From Athripsodes cinereus (taxonomy: Eukaryota; Arthropoda; Insecta; Trichoptera; Leptoceridae), in contig OX388320.1 of NCBI GenBank assembly GCA_947579605.1, forward strand, positions 6,820,001 through 6,884,000: a stretch of DNA of 64,000 bases. Direction: 5' to 3'. The position numbers and the translations under genes are program-made. Below, piece after piece: positions 21,635-33,799 of this stretch. The notes below the pieces were generated by a model. That model saw nothing but the letters and a program-made list of their open reading frames with translations, did not search any database and was not told where the DNA came from. Each line of letters begins with the position of its first letter. The stretch's first letter is position 1.

Positions 21635-22458
21635 TTATATGCCTTGTCGCCGAACCTCTGATGCCAATAGCACAGTCCGTCTGCATTTACTTCGGTGTTT
21701 TGTCGTCTTTGGCTGTTGTTTCTACCTCTGAAAGGTCTGTTGTTTGATCTGGAACGAGAACGTGAACGGAAGTGTCTTACCTCTGTCTCTAATTTTTCGA
21801 CTTTCTCCACTAGCTTCGTGATCATGTTTTCCAAGCTGTCTTTCGATTCATGTTGGTGTCTTGATTGGCGTGTGTCGACTGCCATCACTGTTTGCGGTTG
21901 GTAGACTTCCATTATCTTGTCCGCCGTCTCTGCCATTTTTTGCACTGAGGTGTTGTCGCAACCCGCTAATACTGCCTGCACATTGCCTGGAAGTTGCTGT
22001 AACCACAAAGTTTTTAATATGTCTGAATCAGCTAGCTTATGACCAGCTAGCTCTGTCATTTGTCTCAGCAGTGTTGTAGGACTTCTGTCACCAAGCTGTA
22101 AATTAGACAATAGTTTAGTTAATCTGGCATGTTCCGATTCAGTGAAACGTTTGATTAATGTTTCTTTTAGCACACTATATTTATCTTTGCTCGGAGGGTC
22201 TGTAACGATGTCAGATACTGCATCTAAGGCTTCTCTGTCAAGCTGGCTTACTACTATGTAGTATTTTGTTTCGTCGTCCTTAATACGAGCTAATTTAAAC
22301 TGCGATTCTAAGTGAAATATCCAAAGCTTGCACCTATCTCTCCAGAACGGTGTTGGTTTGACAGATACCTTGTATAACTCCGTCTCTGGTTGTGTTTCTT
22401 CTGGTATAGAACCTTCTGCAGAAGTGTCTTCCATGTACAAGTTATCTTCTTTAGGCAT
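21589..22458 (-). CDS. gag: Gypsy Gag with CHCC zinc knuckle
   Basis: A 289-residue capsid/nucleocapsid protein starting at the only good ATG (22458), about 1 kb after the 5' LTR. The acidic N-terminus (1-30) is followed by a helical capsid-like region (about 33-190, with FWRDRCKLWIFHLESQF at 38). A coiled-coil-prone segment sits around 208-228. An RS/R-rich linker (231-252) precedes C263-x2-H266-x9-C276-x3-C280. This CHCC knuckle differs from the usual CCHC and is characteristic of the CsRn1 clade. The protein should bind genomic RNA and assemble particles. The stop (21589-21591) lies directly after a candidate slippery heptamer, GGAAAAC on the minus strand, consistent with a -1 shift into pol. 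That it is the actual slip site is inference. Confidence 0.92.
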   Translation of the reverse strand: MPKEDNLYMEDTSAEGSIPEETQPETELYKVSVKPTPFWRDRCKLWIFHLESQFKLARIKDDETKYYIVVSQLDREALDAVSDIVTDPPSKDKYSVLKETLIKRFTESEHARLTKLLSNLQLGDRSPTTLLRQMTELAGHKLADSDILKTLWLQQLPGNVQAVLAGCDNTSVQKMAETADKIMEVYQPQTVMAVDTRQSRHQHESKDSLENMITKLVEKVEKLETEVRHFRSRSRSRSNNRPFRGRNNSQRRQNTEVNADGLCYWHQRFGDKAYKCRETCVKYNKTQEN

Positions 22459-23446
22459 TTTGTAGTAATTTTACAGTATATGCAATAACAATAAGTTTCA
22501 ATTATAATTTACAAGGAAGGTACACTTTCGGCTCGCGTCTATATGTCACAAGATACGTGGTATATGGATATTAATCAAAAGTTTATATTTTAGTAGTAAT
22601 TTATGAGCAACGAATAATACAAAACGTTAAATAGGATCACGTACCTTGTTTTCACTGTTCACAGAGCGAGTCGAATGTGACACTTCGATACTATAACCTT
22701 AAAATATAAGGTTTGACACTAGTTGTAAAAACGTTGGCACCTTACCTCGGCAATGGTGAGTTCAGTTCGGGATTCTTTCCAAATTAAAAACAAAAATGAA
22801 ACAAAAAAAATGCAATTCTTTGTAATAAAAAACTATTGACTCTATATTTTATTGAACTGAAACACCATTCCAAGACCGGACTCTCGAATGGTCGCTGCGC
22901 TCTGGTTGTTTGGTGATAATAATATGTACTAGGCGTTGGAAAAAACTGCTTTCTACGTTTTATTTCGCGACCTTTTTTTTTCCTTCGCCGGAGGCGCTAA
23001 ATGTTAACTAGAATATTATATTCTGTGGTAAAAATCTTGGCTATTATCTTTCCGTCGGTAATTACACGACAATTTACTCAACAATGAGAACTTTTACCTT
23101 GTATCGCCAGATGTTTTATGATACACCATCCTTACGATAATCTCGGCTTAATAGATTTATTTTGTTCGATCTGTGAAGAAATTCGAAAATCGCGACTTTA
23201 CTTTAGGTATGATAATCGCGCGACGTTCTGAACACAATTTTTGTTATATGATCTGTTAGGAACAATAAGCTGGTAGAAAATTGTTATTACTGGTATGAAA
23301 AATAGAACCGATGAAAAGGTTTTTATTTCGATATGAAAAAAAGGAAAGGTATTGTTAACCTCAAAAAAATGTCGTCGATCGTTCTGTAGCCTGAATCTTT
23401 AGTTATTTTTGTATTGCGCGTTTTTTCTTTTTATTTAACACGAAAA
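22459..23446 (-). other. Gypsy 5' leader
   Basis: About 1 kb between the primer-binding site and the gag ATG, presumably holding the RNA packaging signal. Its length is unusual for this clade as far as I know. No frame of interest was seen in it. Confidence 0.6.
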
Positions 23447-23456
23447 GGGGTCACCA
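23447..23456 (-). other. Primer-binding site (tRNA-Trp type)
   Basis: One base inside the 5' LTR the minus strand reads TGGTGACCCC. This is complementary to the 3' end of tRNA-Trp including the added CCA. Pairing stops after ten bases (next bases TTTT rather than GACG). CsRn1-clade elements are known to use tRNA-Trp. Confidence 0.75.
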
Positions 23457-23457
23457 C

Positions 23458-23884
23458 TGAAACGATTTTATGTGTTACCTATATCCTACTGCGAGGATAT
23501 GGTGAACTCGTGTAAGACAAGTTCTAAGAAGGAAGTTAATTACTAGATTTCTCTCACCTGAAAATGAGTAGGCTACAATTAAAAGCTTTTCCACCAGTTT
23601 GATGTTTCACAATACGATTTAATGCTCTAATTTTAGTTCTATACTATTACAAATTCAATGAGTATATTAATTGGTTGAATAAAATATTAGAACGCGTGAG
23701 TACAAGAACACAACGAAAATAGTAAACCACCGCGAGTGAGCGACCAAACGAGAATGGCTCGCTGGTTGGCAAAACCAATCTCTCCTCACTCATTCTTCCT
23801 ACATGCAACAATACTATGGAACTTTCCATAAGTTGCTACATGTAGGAGTCACAAGATCTATTACGGAGGCATCACACCTCCACA
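23458..23884 (-). repeat. 5' LTR
   Basis: A same-length copy of 16975-17401 with no difference seen by eye, including the 51-bp hairpin region (23797-23847). As the 5' LTR it should carry the promoter. Right after it comes TCAT, the second copy of the target duplication. Confidence 0.93.
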
Positions 23885-24474
23885 TCATAAAATTTTAATC
23901 AAATTTGTGACAATCACAAGTGTTTTCAAAAATTTATAATAGTTAAAAAAAATAATAGGCGCCCTTGAGACGGTCTAGGGACTGTTAAACGGCGTCAAAA
24001 CAAAATCATCCATAATCATCATCATCATAAAAATAAAACATTTGTAAACGCGGTAACTTAAGTCATCGGTACAAAACATTAACTCAAATGAGGCTATCAT
24101 TGCAAAAGTAGTGTAACCACAGACTAATTCTTTAGGAGATAATGAGGCAATGAAGAATTAAAATTTGGTTAATTTTTTAAGCTGTTTTTTTGTGAATTTT
24201 ATTTATTTATTACTAAAAGATGGCTTGCTCTACTATTGCATTTCATAATGTTAGGAATGTATTTTACACCAGAACCGTAAACAACAAAAATTGTGGGTAA
24301 CACCACTTTTGCGCTGATTTTTTTGTCGTATTGAAGGACCCACCGACCACCCGGATAGCGCAGAAGTCTGAGGACTTCCATTTATCCGAACGAATTTTTT
24401 GTCGTATGTTGAAAATTCCTAGTTATTTCTAAGATACATATATTTCTAATAAAAAATATCTAAGTACTACTACA
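23885..24474. other. Spacer with a GGCGCCCTTGAG motif
   Basis: GGCGCCCTTGAG (23958-23969) and TTAAACGGCG (23985-23994) recur with the same spacing at 37806-37838. Apart from the TCAT duplication next to the LTR, nothing else is recognised. A short GC-richer patch at 24335-24385 is unexplained. Confidence 0.5.
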
Positions 24475-24695
24475 AGCCAGCAGACCAGCTGCATGTAATA
24501 AACATGCAAATCATCCTCTCTAGGCCAACAAAAAATTAAGATATTCAGGATGGTTGACAAACCTCAACGCTGAATTAAAGATGTAATTTTTTTTATTTTT
24601 TCGAAGACCAGTTTTCAACAGGACACTCAAAAACTTAAGGTATAGAGTGAGAGACCGATTTATTACCAGGTGCTCCACGGAATCTACTAAATAAA
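24475..24695 (-). repeat. R3, near-complete copy
   Basis: The reverse complement follows R3 from 'ccgtggagcacctggtaata' to 'tggtctgctggc'. It includes 'gagtgtcctgttgaaaac' and 'ttcagcgttgaggtttgtca'. The TAG tail is reduced to 'agtactactac' on the plus strand just to the left. Confidence 0.8.
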
Positions 24696-25228
24696 AATCA
24701 AACAGGAGAGAAATAAATATGTATCTTAAATATTTGATCGATTGCTTTGAATAAATAAACTCTCAAACGGTATGACGTAATTATTATGATGACACAAAAA
24801 AGATAAATCAATATGATACACGTTACATATTAGAAAGCAATTGATAAAGATGTATTCCACAAAACGTGATATTAATTTTATCCAATAGACGGAAATAACG
24901 GAATAAAAATGTTGGCGTTTAATTACTACCTTTAATAATAATCAAGGCGTATTCCGGCTGTTAAAAAAAAACAGTAACCTGCTATTTAACAGAACATGTT
25001 CGAGTAACTATTAATAATTAGTAAACTGTTAAAAACCGAAACTGGAGTTCAATTATTTCGGTGTATTGTTGGGTTTAAAGTTCGAAAAAAATTATCGATT
25101 CGGTTAGAGTAATGACTCAAATATAATTCGAATAATAAAAAATACGTTATCAATTTATTTGATCAAAAACCATCAAAGATGTAGGTATATAATGAGTTAC
25201 AATCCATTAGATTGGTCTGCAACGAGTT
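24696..25228. other. AT-rich DNA, nothing recognised
   Basis: No repeat copy or coding signal is seen. Confidence 0.45.
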
Positions 25229-25402
25229 TGGATATTTCACACTAGTCTTTTTAATTCTATGTATATCCCACAGTTCATGTCCTTCACTTGTTTCATATAT
25301 GTAGGTGTCTCTTGGTCAGTCTCTACCATTTCTGGCTTCGGTCTTGGCCTCCGCGATGGTGATGAGCAGGACTGGATGCCTGATGTTGTGGCCAATCAGG
25401 TA
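25229..25402 (-). pseudogene. LINE remnant: RT C-terminal end
   Basis: The minus strand reads YLIGHNIRHPVLLITIAEAK in one frame. A stop follows NGRD, then PRDTY, and after a frameshift MKQVKDMNCGIYIELKRLV. This matches the usual LINE ORF2 ending (W-I-G-H-x-x-R-H, then G-R-x-R-P-R-x-x-Y, then a V-E-L-K-R-L-like stretch). The copy is inactivated by at least one stop and one shift, and both upstream RT and 3' tail are missing. The plus strand could be mistaken for an exon ending CAG/GTAAGG (see rejected items). Confidence 0.8.
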
Positions 25403-26108
25403 AGGTCATTGATGTAAATTTATAAATTTCAATGTTTTTTTTTATGCAAATGCTTCTTATTTAATTTATTTACCAAATACAATAGATACAACTAGGCTTC
25501 GAAAGATTTACTGTCACTTAATCGTAGCATTTTTTCGATTTAGATAAATAAATTATTCCATATTTTGATAAATTATAAATATCGTCATACAACTTAAAGA
25601 TGAAAAACTATTAATTTATAGAAGATTTTTTAAAGTAATTGATTTATCAGTTTTGTATGAACCATAAAAGCTTTTTTATTCATTCAACCTACGGCTATCA
25701 AGGAGAGAAATTGTTCGAATATTTTAAAAATCGTACTTCGGCAGAATGCTGATGGTCAAAGACCGACTTCAAAGTTCAAACATAAATTAAATGTACATCT
25801 TCTTAAATATTTTTTTGGTATTAAACGGATGTAAATAAAGAGAAACTGGATTATTCTATACATCAACTTTTAAAGATTTTAGATAATATAATTTATAACA
25901 GGTGTATAATTAATTTTACAAATATTTTAGACAGGGAAGTTGAGATTTATAGCTCATTTGAATAAGGTTAAATTCTCAGCATGTCTTTTGGGTATAACAT
26001 AATAGGAGGTCAAAAAGAAGAATAGAAAATTAAACCAAAAAAAAAACAAAGCATTAAAAAAATCAATGACAATTTTATTAATTTTATAATAGTGTTCACT
26101 TAAATACG
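25403..26108. other. AT-rich DNA, nothing recognised
   Basis: No repeat copy or coding signal is seen. Confidence 0.45.
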
Positions 26109-26111
26109 ATT

Positions 26112-26267
26112 GACTATGTGACTGCGGCGCAGCACAGACCATGCCTCACTTGTTGGAGTGTCCATTGTGCCCTGTCACATGAACTGTGGAGAAGCGTTTT
26201 GCACAGTACTGGAGATCAGTTTGATTGGTTTTTCTGGGTTTCGACACGATAAATAAATAAATAATAA
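26112..26267 (+). pseudogene. LINE remnant: C-terminal Cys motif of an RT polyprotein
   Basis: The plus strand reads DCGAAQTMPHLLECPLCPVT (26121-26180) and then a TGA. This corresponds to the C-x-C-G...Q-T-x-x-H-L-L-x-C-P zinc-like motif at the end of many insect LINE ORF2 proteins. About 70 bases later comes an ATAAATAAATAAATAA tail (26250-26267), as expected at a LINE 3' end. It is 5'-truncated and degenerate. Confidence 0.75.
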
Positions 26268-26319
26268 TACGATTAGAGTATCACTTTATTGGTAAATTAT
26301 TTAGGTATTGAATAGCATT

Positions 26320-26488
26320 AGCCAAAAGGTGCAATGGTCCCAGTGGAATGTGGTTAGATGGAAGAAATCACTAAGTATAAAGTGATAATCTCGTAACTGC
26401 ATATCATCACATTTTTTCTTATGTAAACTGATTTGTTGCTTTTGTTATGTGAATGATGATGTGCAAGAAGAATAAAATAAATAAATAA
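26320..26488 (+). repeat. LINE 3' tail, CR1-like family
   Basis: The order is 'gatggaagaaatcactaag', 'agtgataatctcgtaactgc', 'gaatgatgatgtgcaagaag' and then an AAATAAATAAATA tail. The 'gaa-atcact...agtgat' pair is an inverted repeat common to LINE 3' ends widespread in Lepidoptera. The copy at 2800-2935 is its opposite-strand relative. Confidence 0.7.
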
Positions 26489-29400
26489 AAAGAATATCAT
26501 GTTTTACCAGTAATAATTATTCAATTAAGATCAACAGTTCCTGTGACGAAGATATAATATTCCAAGCAAAGGAAAATAAATGGACTGGTGTTGATCAAAA
26601 TATCAAAGAAATTAAAAGTTCTGACGAGGCTAATATGAGAGCTAGTAAAAAAATTATACGGGTATGTACCAATGAATTAAAGATATTTTGATATCAGGTA
26701 GCTCAAATTGCCGAAATTTTCCTTGTAATATAATGAAATTTGAAAATTTATGACCATGTGTATTGTTCAATAAGTAATTTTGTTTTCATTTCTACACGGT
26801 ACAAATTCTAAAACAGAGGATTGCAATCATGGTTGTACAAAGCATCGCAAATTCAAAGTCTCATAATACCATCATAATTTTACAAAGCATTACGTATTAG
26901 ATTATAGACACGGACAAGCGACTGATATAAGACACATATCGCGTAGATGTGCTGAGGTACACTTTAAATGATGCCATTCAGTACATATTTTTCCCAATAT
27001 TATTATTAAGTATAGTCGTATGAATTCTTGACTTTGACAAAAGAGTTGTATTAAAGCTTCGTTATAAATAATAATATGAAATAAATTAACGTCGTAAACT
27101 CGTCGCAAAGAGGAACACGTCTGAACGTGACATAGTCATCGCAGAATCTTACCGATACAGAGGAACTAACTGTTATTATTATTAATAATACACATAACTT
27201 TATATTAATATTCCCTATAAATCATTTTGTTTACATTAGGTATATAATATTATTACTTTGTGGTGGCAAAGTATTATTTCTCCTATTACTTCCGCCAGAA
27301 GCAAGAAAAAGGACCCCAGCGAAGGATGCGACATCACAGTCACATTAGTGATTAAAAATCGCACATGTTTTAATTCACTGTGAAATTGGAATTCTAGTCA
27401 AATCATAATATCGACCACTGGGTCCTCTATTTAATACACATATTTCTTTACTTAAGCCTTCAATTTTATAACTGTTGAATGTATTCTGCATTTTATATTT
27501 TAAATACTATATTTTTTCTATTTGTTTAAAAGAATTTTAAATATTTTTTCCTTCTGTGGACATCTTTATCAAACAATTAATACACAACCATATTTTGAAT
27601 AAAATAATTTTAGCATATGTCCATACATCGATGGATTCAAGCCTCACATGAGCATGTTTTTACTTGAAAAATAATATACTACTATTGAAGTCATCAAATT
27701 TATAAGAATAATAAAATTTCACTCACAAGAATTTTTATCATTTTATCAAATTGACATAATATGTTGCACAGAGTTTTGCGTGACAACGTACAAAAAAAAT
27801 GTATGGAGTTTCGAGTAGGTACCTCCAATATTATCCCTGTACTATAACAAAACATTTAAGTAGGCCAAATTAATAGAAACGTACCACTGGTATAGATGTT
27901 ACCTATACTCCCATATTAGTCTAGTAATTTTGTTTTCCAGAATTGATTAAAAATATTGCAGTTTAATAAAGGTCAAAACTGTTTCCATATTCACAATACT
28001 ATTATGAATTAAAAGTCACCAAAAAAACATACCTGTCGGTAGGTTTTTACTCAAATAATGTATGGAAATTGTATATTTAAATTTTATTTAACAGAAATTG
28101 AGACAATGGGAGCACAAGCGACACACACCATCAAAACTACGTGTAGATATGTCAATCAGCGAAGCAGAATGTGTTTAATAGTTATTTCCTCAGGATAAAA
28201 TCCAGGTTTTATTCAATACCTACTTCTTAGAAAAAAAAATCGATTGCGTAAATTTAATGACTTGTTCTTGAAAAAAAAATACGAAAGAATGATTTTAGAG
28301 AAAAAATACAAAATACCAGCGACTGTTCTTTCGAAACGCCGTCATAAAAAAGTAAATGACGGCTGTTGTGAAGAAGGTAGGAAGTGTTAGTACACAACGT
28401 ATAGATAGAGAGGAAAGTGAAGTATGGTTGTATGGTAGTAGGTGGAAATTGCTAAGTTATTAGAAAACATTTATAATGTGTGTTGACGTTTACTAAGGAG
28501 ATGTGTACAACATCTAGACTATGAAATATTATCAAAGGCTTTTCTCCATTATGGTTTTACGGGGAAAATAATATCGTTACTATTATTTATGTTAACTATT
28601 ACAAAGTTATATCATATTCGAAATAATCTCATTGATTATTAATTTTTTTATGTTCTCATGAACATTGAGTAGAGATCGATGAGTTCCTATCATACATAGC
28701 GAATTTTTTAGTTTTACGAGTATTCTGATGTCTTTTTCCGTCAAGGAGATCGAACAGTTTCGATATTTTAGCTTTATAATGTCTTTTCCCTGATCGAAAG
28801 GATTAACTGCCAAACAAATTATGCATACGTAGGTTAACTTATATTTTCTTGTACCAATTTTAAACTTGTGTAAACGAGAATTAATAAAATTTCACATTAT
28901 TAACACAATAAAAATATATTTTGTGAACATTAACAGCGTTCTTTGGAAGGTAAATTTTTTTATTTTGTAAAATCGTTAACTTTCGAACAATTATAACCTA
29001 ACATACTTAAATTCACAATACATAAAAATAGGTAGATACGTATTAAATTTTACATTAAAATTATTTATTTTTTCCATAAACAACAAATTCATGTTTATTT
29101 TAATTTTAATATTAGCTTGTTGGTTTATTTCTCCTAAAAGTAATAATAATATTATGGTTTATAAGTACATACGAAGTGAACGCATAAATCACGACTTTTT
29201 TATGTTTTTCCATAATACTGTCTGCCTATGGGATAGTAATAGAATACCTATATTATTATACCTAATTGTAAACAAACAACATAGACCTATCTGCGAAAGC
29301 TTATAAAGAGCTTAAAGCTCATTTTTACGATTTTATGATAATGGTCAAGTTAGAATTCAGTCGTGTAGAGCTAATACTTAATAGAAAATATTAGAAGGAT

Positions 29401-31070
29401 AAACAACTTAACTTCCTAATTTATAATGCTTTATTTCTCCTAATATTGTTTGGCAATATTTGTCTCTTTTTTGTGTACAGTTGAGCTAGTATGAAATCTA
29501 AGTTACTATAAATGTCATTAGATTGCGGAAATTTTTCGTCACAACTAGGGCTGCTCTCTAGAAAGAAAGGGTAGGCCCGAAGCTTTTCGAAAAATTGTAT
29601 AAAATAAAATAAATCAAATCTTACTTCAGCTTAGAACAGAAAAATTTAAGTCAATTTTAGCCTATATCAAAATCTATATTATTGCCCTTAAAGGTATTTT
29701 ATCTCGCACCTGTAGGCATATGAAAACACGTGATATAGTCAATATAAAGTATCTATGTAGGTATATATAATCTCGCATAAAATATCTAACACGAAATAAA
29801 TAACGTTTTACGATCTGCGATTTACCTTTTTTTACACAACAAAAAGTAAAAATAAAATAACAACATAAAGCAGTGAATGTTTATTTATGGGTGACCACAT
29901 GGCCCAACCATGGGTAGGTAGATAATGTAGGTAGGTACCCATCAGATGGTTAACTTCATAATATAGAAAGCGAATACCTATGTATCTACTCTACGTACAC
30001 ATTTATGAAAAATGATTGGTACATTATTTTGTACTATTTGTTTTGCAAAAATATTTTTTTCTTTTTCTTCTCATAATACATTGTACAACTGTTAGAGAGT
30101 TTGTGTATTCACGTAGTGAAAAAACATATTGAGAGAATTAATAATTATGTAAAAACAACACTGTTTATTTTTCAGATGGCTCTAATTGTTCTTTTTAGTA
30201 TTCTATTCTTTATTCATAAAAAAATATTTACAACACATTTGAATCAACAATAATACATTATTTATGTAACAATTAACAATGCATTGGTGTTGCTGCCCCA
30301 CTAGGTACAATACACCTGTATTGGGGCTAATTCAATAAAAGAGGTTCTATCACTTTTATCCAAAGAGAACCAAACAAATAAATGATCTGATTCGAATTCA
30401 AAGCGGTGTTTTTTTCTGAAGAGCTGTGACTGTTCCTTCCATCCATCACTTATTAAAAATGTTATTTTTCGTCTGAATGAGTGATTGAGTGACAGTCTGT
30501 TATTTTGCGGAGAAACACAATTTACGTTACATCAATATTATGTAGGTGAGTATAAACGTATACATACCCTTGTTCGCTTTTACAAAAGATACCTACTATT
30601 TTATCATTATAAAGTGGACACTACATCTACTACTACAACGTTACTGCTACTGGTAGACGAGAGAAATAAAAGCGAGCTAATCGATATATCACAGGCAGAA
30701 AGGACAGCTGATTTGAATTAAGTCTCTTGCTAGATGCGTGACAAAAGCTGAGCAAACAAACCTGCTAAACTTCAGATATTTTCGAGGTATTAATTTTATG
30801 AGAGTTTTAAAATATATTGAATAGTATTGACTCACTGTCTATTCTACTTATAATTAACAAACATGCATTTTATAACGTGCATTAGATTTTTGTATTTTCC
30901 AAAACTTAATTAACATATTACATTGTTCTTCAATTCGATCCAATCTACTAAAGAAAAAAACTAAGACACAGATTATTCAAATGTGTCATGTGTTTAATTT
31001 TTGAATTTAGTATTGTGTTGTTATTGAAGATGACTACATTCTAGTTGAAAACGTTAAATGTTATAACTGG
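26489..31070. other. Long AT-rich stretch, nothing recognised
   Basis: This 4.6-kb run has no repeat copy I can name and only short chance-like frames. One perfect hairpin (GCCGTCAT ... ATGACGGC, 28339-28364) and a GC-richer patch near 27290-27345 are the only irregularities. It could be old repeats, intron or intergenic DNA. Confidence 0.4.
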
Positions 31071-31072
31071 TT

Positions 31073-31152
31073 GGTTTTTAGAAACTGCCTGCAGGCAATA
31101 AACCCGCCATTTGTACCATGAAAATGTACAATAAAGATTAATTTATTTTTAT
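31073..31152 (+). repeat. LINE 3' tail, common lepidopteran type
   Basis: 'ggttggtttttagaaactgc', 'caataaacccgccatttgta' and 'gtacaataaagattaattta' follow each other. This is the 3' end of a LINE family very widespread in moth and butterfly genomes, usually seen as its complement ('caatggcgg...'). It contains the AATAAA signal. No coding part remains. Confidence 0.75.
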
Positions 31153-31621
31153 TTTTAAATGATGAAACAATTCTCATAGTGGAATTAGATAGTGTTTTTA
31201 ATTTTATTATAATCTTTTCTAAGATAAGACTTTGGAGAATAAAATGAAAAACTTTTTTTTCTCTCCACTATATTGTTTTTTTATTGAGAGATACGTCTTT
31301 TGTATTTCAAGGGTATTGCCAGTCTCATTTGACGTCTTTCTTAATGTGCAGACAAAAATATCAATATAGTAAACAAAAAAACATTTGTTTTTATTCATTA
31401 TTGAATTCTACTATTAAAACACCGACACAGTGAATAGCTATGGAGAATAATCATATTTCAACAAGCAAATAAAATAAAAATTATTCATAAATTAATTTCT
31501 GTGACGAGCAATAATCAATCAGTTATAAGATACATACTTTATTTTTTATAATTATTACACAGTTTTAATACATGAGTCATATTTATGGAAAAAACTAGAA
31601 TAATGGATATATACCGAAAAT

Positions 31622-31782
31622 CATGGATAGTTGGGTTGATTGGAAGACATCGCGCCTCTGCGATAAACTCGCCCCCTGTTTGTTGATAATATATATCTTA
31701 TTTTAATGCATTTTCTATAAAATTATATGAATTGTAATCAATGTACGGTACAAAATGAATAAATAAATAAATAAATTAAAAA
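31622..31782 (+). repeat. LINE 3' tail with AATA-repeat end
   Basis: 'ttggaagacatcgc' and 'gcgataaactcgccccctgt' are followed by ~80 AT-rich bases, 'tgtacggtacaaaatg' and AATAAATAAATAAATAA. The GCG-loop-GCGATAA block is typical of the 3' UTR of another widespread insect LINE family. Confidence 0.7.
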
Positions 31783-33799
31783 TATATATTTGTAGCGAGA
31801 ATCCTACAAAAAACCTGCCAATCCTCAAATAATAGACAAAAACTGAAAACCCCTTCTTCTAATACTGCCGAGTCCTGCCAAATCACCATGATCACAAACG
31901 GGGGGATGAAATAAAACCATCAATCACAGAATGTGACATTACCCTATTCCCGAAATCTCTTTGGGAACATACCGCAACCGACAAAGCGGTACACGCATAT
32001 TATTATTTTTATTTTGTAACAAACAAACAAACAACAACCAAAAAAAAAACAATTATTTATTTAGGCATATTTTACACAACGGAACCAGAGTGTCACATTC
32101 GTGGTAGAGACGAGATGTGTTCGTTCCAAAAAACAATATATTATGTGTCTTTTTTTATTTATTTGACTGACTCAATACTACCTTGCGTATTTGCTAAAGA
32201 AGAACAAAATTAAATACATATCTTTTTATTTTAATACTATCATACCATCACTGTTTTAAAAAAAGGGAGGAGTCAGTAGAATCTATTCTATATTTAAAAG
32301 CCATCCACTCTATTACTGATGATCAGAGATTAATCCACAGAAATTTCAGAATCCCGCATGGTGGGATACAAAATGCATTTCACGAAAATAAATAATGGTC
32401 ATACAGTAGAACTTTATAGTTAAAAGTAAATAAAGTAAGATTATTTAAATAACGAAACAGTTATGAAAGCATTAAAAGGAAATTATGAAAAGGATATTAT
32501 GAAAAGGAAATGAAAAAAAATGAAAACACTTAATATTGATAAATTCTATCATATTGTCCAAAAAGCAAACATAATAAAAAAAAATTGACAGGCAAACAAA
32601 CCACAAAAGCGCAATCTAGAAAAAAAAAAACAAAATCAGGAAGGAATAAATTTTCCTAAGCTGTATTTACATGGGCAGTTGACCGTCTATCATATAGAAG
32701 ACGGAGTGAAAGGAAGACAGTCAATATGTTAAACACTACAACAAAACAGACCTGAAAGTGTAAAGCCATTTTTACATCAGAAAATTCACATTGTAGATTT
32801 GTAAACGACTGGTTGGAGATGGAACTTTTTACTGTCACATAACACGACTATAGTGCTTAGTATGCATGTGCTCAAATAATTGTTCATAGAATTGTAATAC
32901 GCGACATAGCACAAACAGATTTGTCACGCCCGTAGCAATTTTCTATGGTTCTCGCCATCTTTAAACACGAAACAAAACCAGTACATATCATCATTCGTCA
33001 AAGACTGTATTGCTTCGATGTTGAAATTCGATAATATGAGTTATTAGGGTAAACTGTTTCTATGAACTTACCAGCATTAACAATACATAAAAAATTACAT
33101 GGAATGAAATGGCACACAATTATTGCTCTAAATGAAAAAGTTATGTGAACTGAAGAGGAACGTTACGGATGAAAATAATTTTTTAGAAGCTTTGGGTATC
33201 CAACTAGTTTCTAAGCCAAATTCCACAGTTTGAAAACGTTTATAGTTACATACAATATCAAGCGTCCGATCTAGGGTAGGTACTCTATTCCCAGAGGATG
33301 GTTCACGGAGTACTGTATTATATTGTGTATATTATTTTGAAACTGAAAGTAGTAAGGGACCAGAAGTAACGTTACTTGTACATAACATATAATGCAAAAG
33401 TAATAATGGTAGAAGTTGTAGTAGTAATCCTCTTACGTGCGAAGAAAAGGGACACCTTCGTCTAGATGCGGAGATAAGATGTGAAGAGGGGCGAAGTATT
33501 AAAATACTTGAATTTATATCATGCACGCAACGTCAACGTCTTGCATAGAAATAATATGTACACTGTGTACTAGAAATATTATCTTACGATTCAAGACAAC
33601 CACACACTTTGGAAGTTTAAGACAAGTTTCCTTTTCAATACACTTGGGTGTTGAGAGAACAAATTGTTCAATTTTACTGTATTGCATACAAATGTTTAAA
33701 TAGAAAATTTGATTTGTGGTTAGAACAAAATTTGTATCCTGAGTTGATATAGAAAATTTGAAGACTATTTTGCTTAAATAATTCTTCAAGTTTTCACGG
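31783..33799. other. AT-rich DNA, nothing recognised
   Basis: No named repeat or credible gene. The longest minus-strand frame (to 33897) lacks an ATG at its start and has AT-driven composition. Confidence 0.4.

Larger units (their letters stand above)
16975..23884 (-). mobile_element. Complete Ty3/gypsy LTR retrotransposon, CsRn1/Kabuki-like
   Basis: This 6910-bp element lies on the minus strand with its 5' LTR at the right. Both LTRs are 427 bp, begin TG and end CA in element orientation, and read as identical by eye. Flanks carry TCAT on both sides (16971-16974 and 23885-23888), a 4-bp duplication. The order is 5' LTR, primer site, ~1 kb leader, gag, pol (-1 frame), ~1 kb 3' region without a usable env frame, purine tract, 3' LTR. 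The tRNA-Trp-type primer site together with a CHCC gag knuckle is the known signature of the CsRn1 clade. No frame break is visible, so it is a recent and possibly active insertion. Confidence 0.93.

Noticed and set aside
18741..22079. Several 66-98-codon plus-strand frames across the gypsy element
   Set aside because: They are antisense shadows of gag and pol.
25290..25402. Plus-strand exon ending CAG/GTAAGG
   Set aside because: The minus strand over the same bases gives a recognisable LINE RT C-terminus, which explains the GC-richer composition better than an exon.
28339..28364. Terminator-like hairpin GCCGTCAT/ATGACGGC
   Set aside because: An isolated 8-bp stem with no gene next to it. 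Bacterial-type terminators do not apply here.
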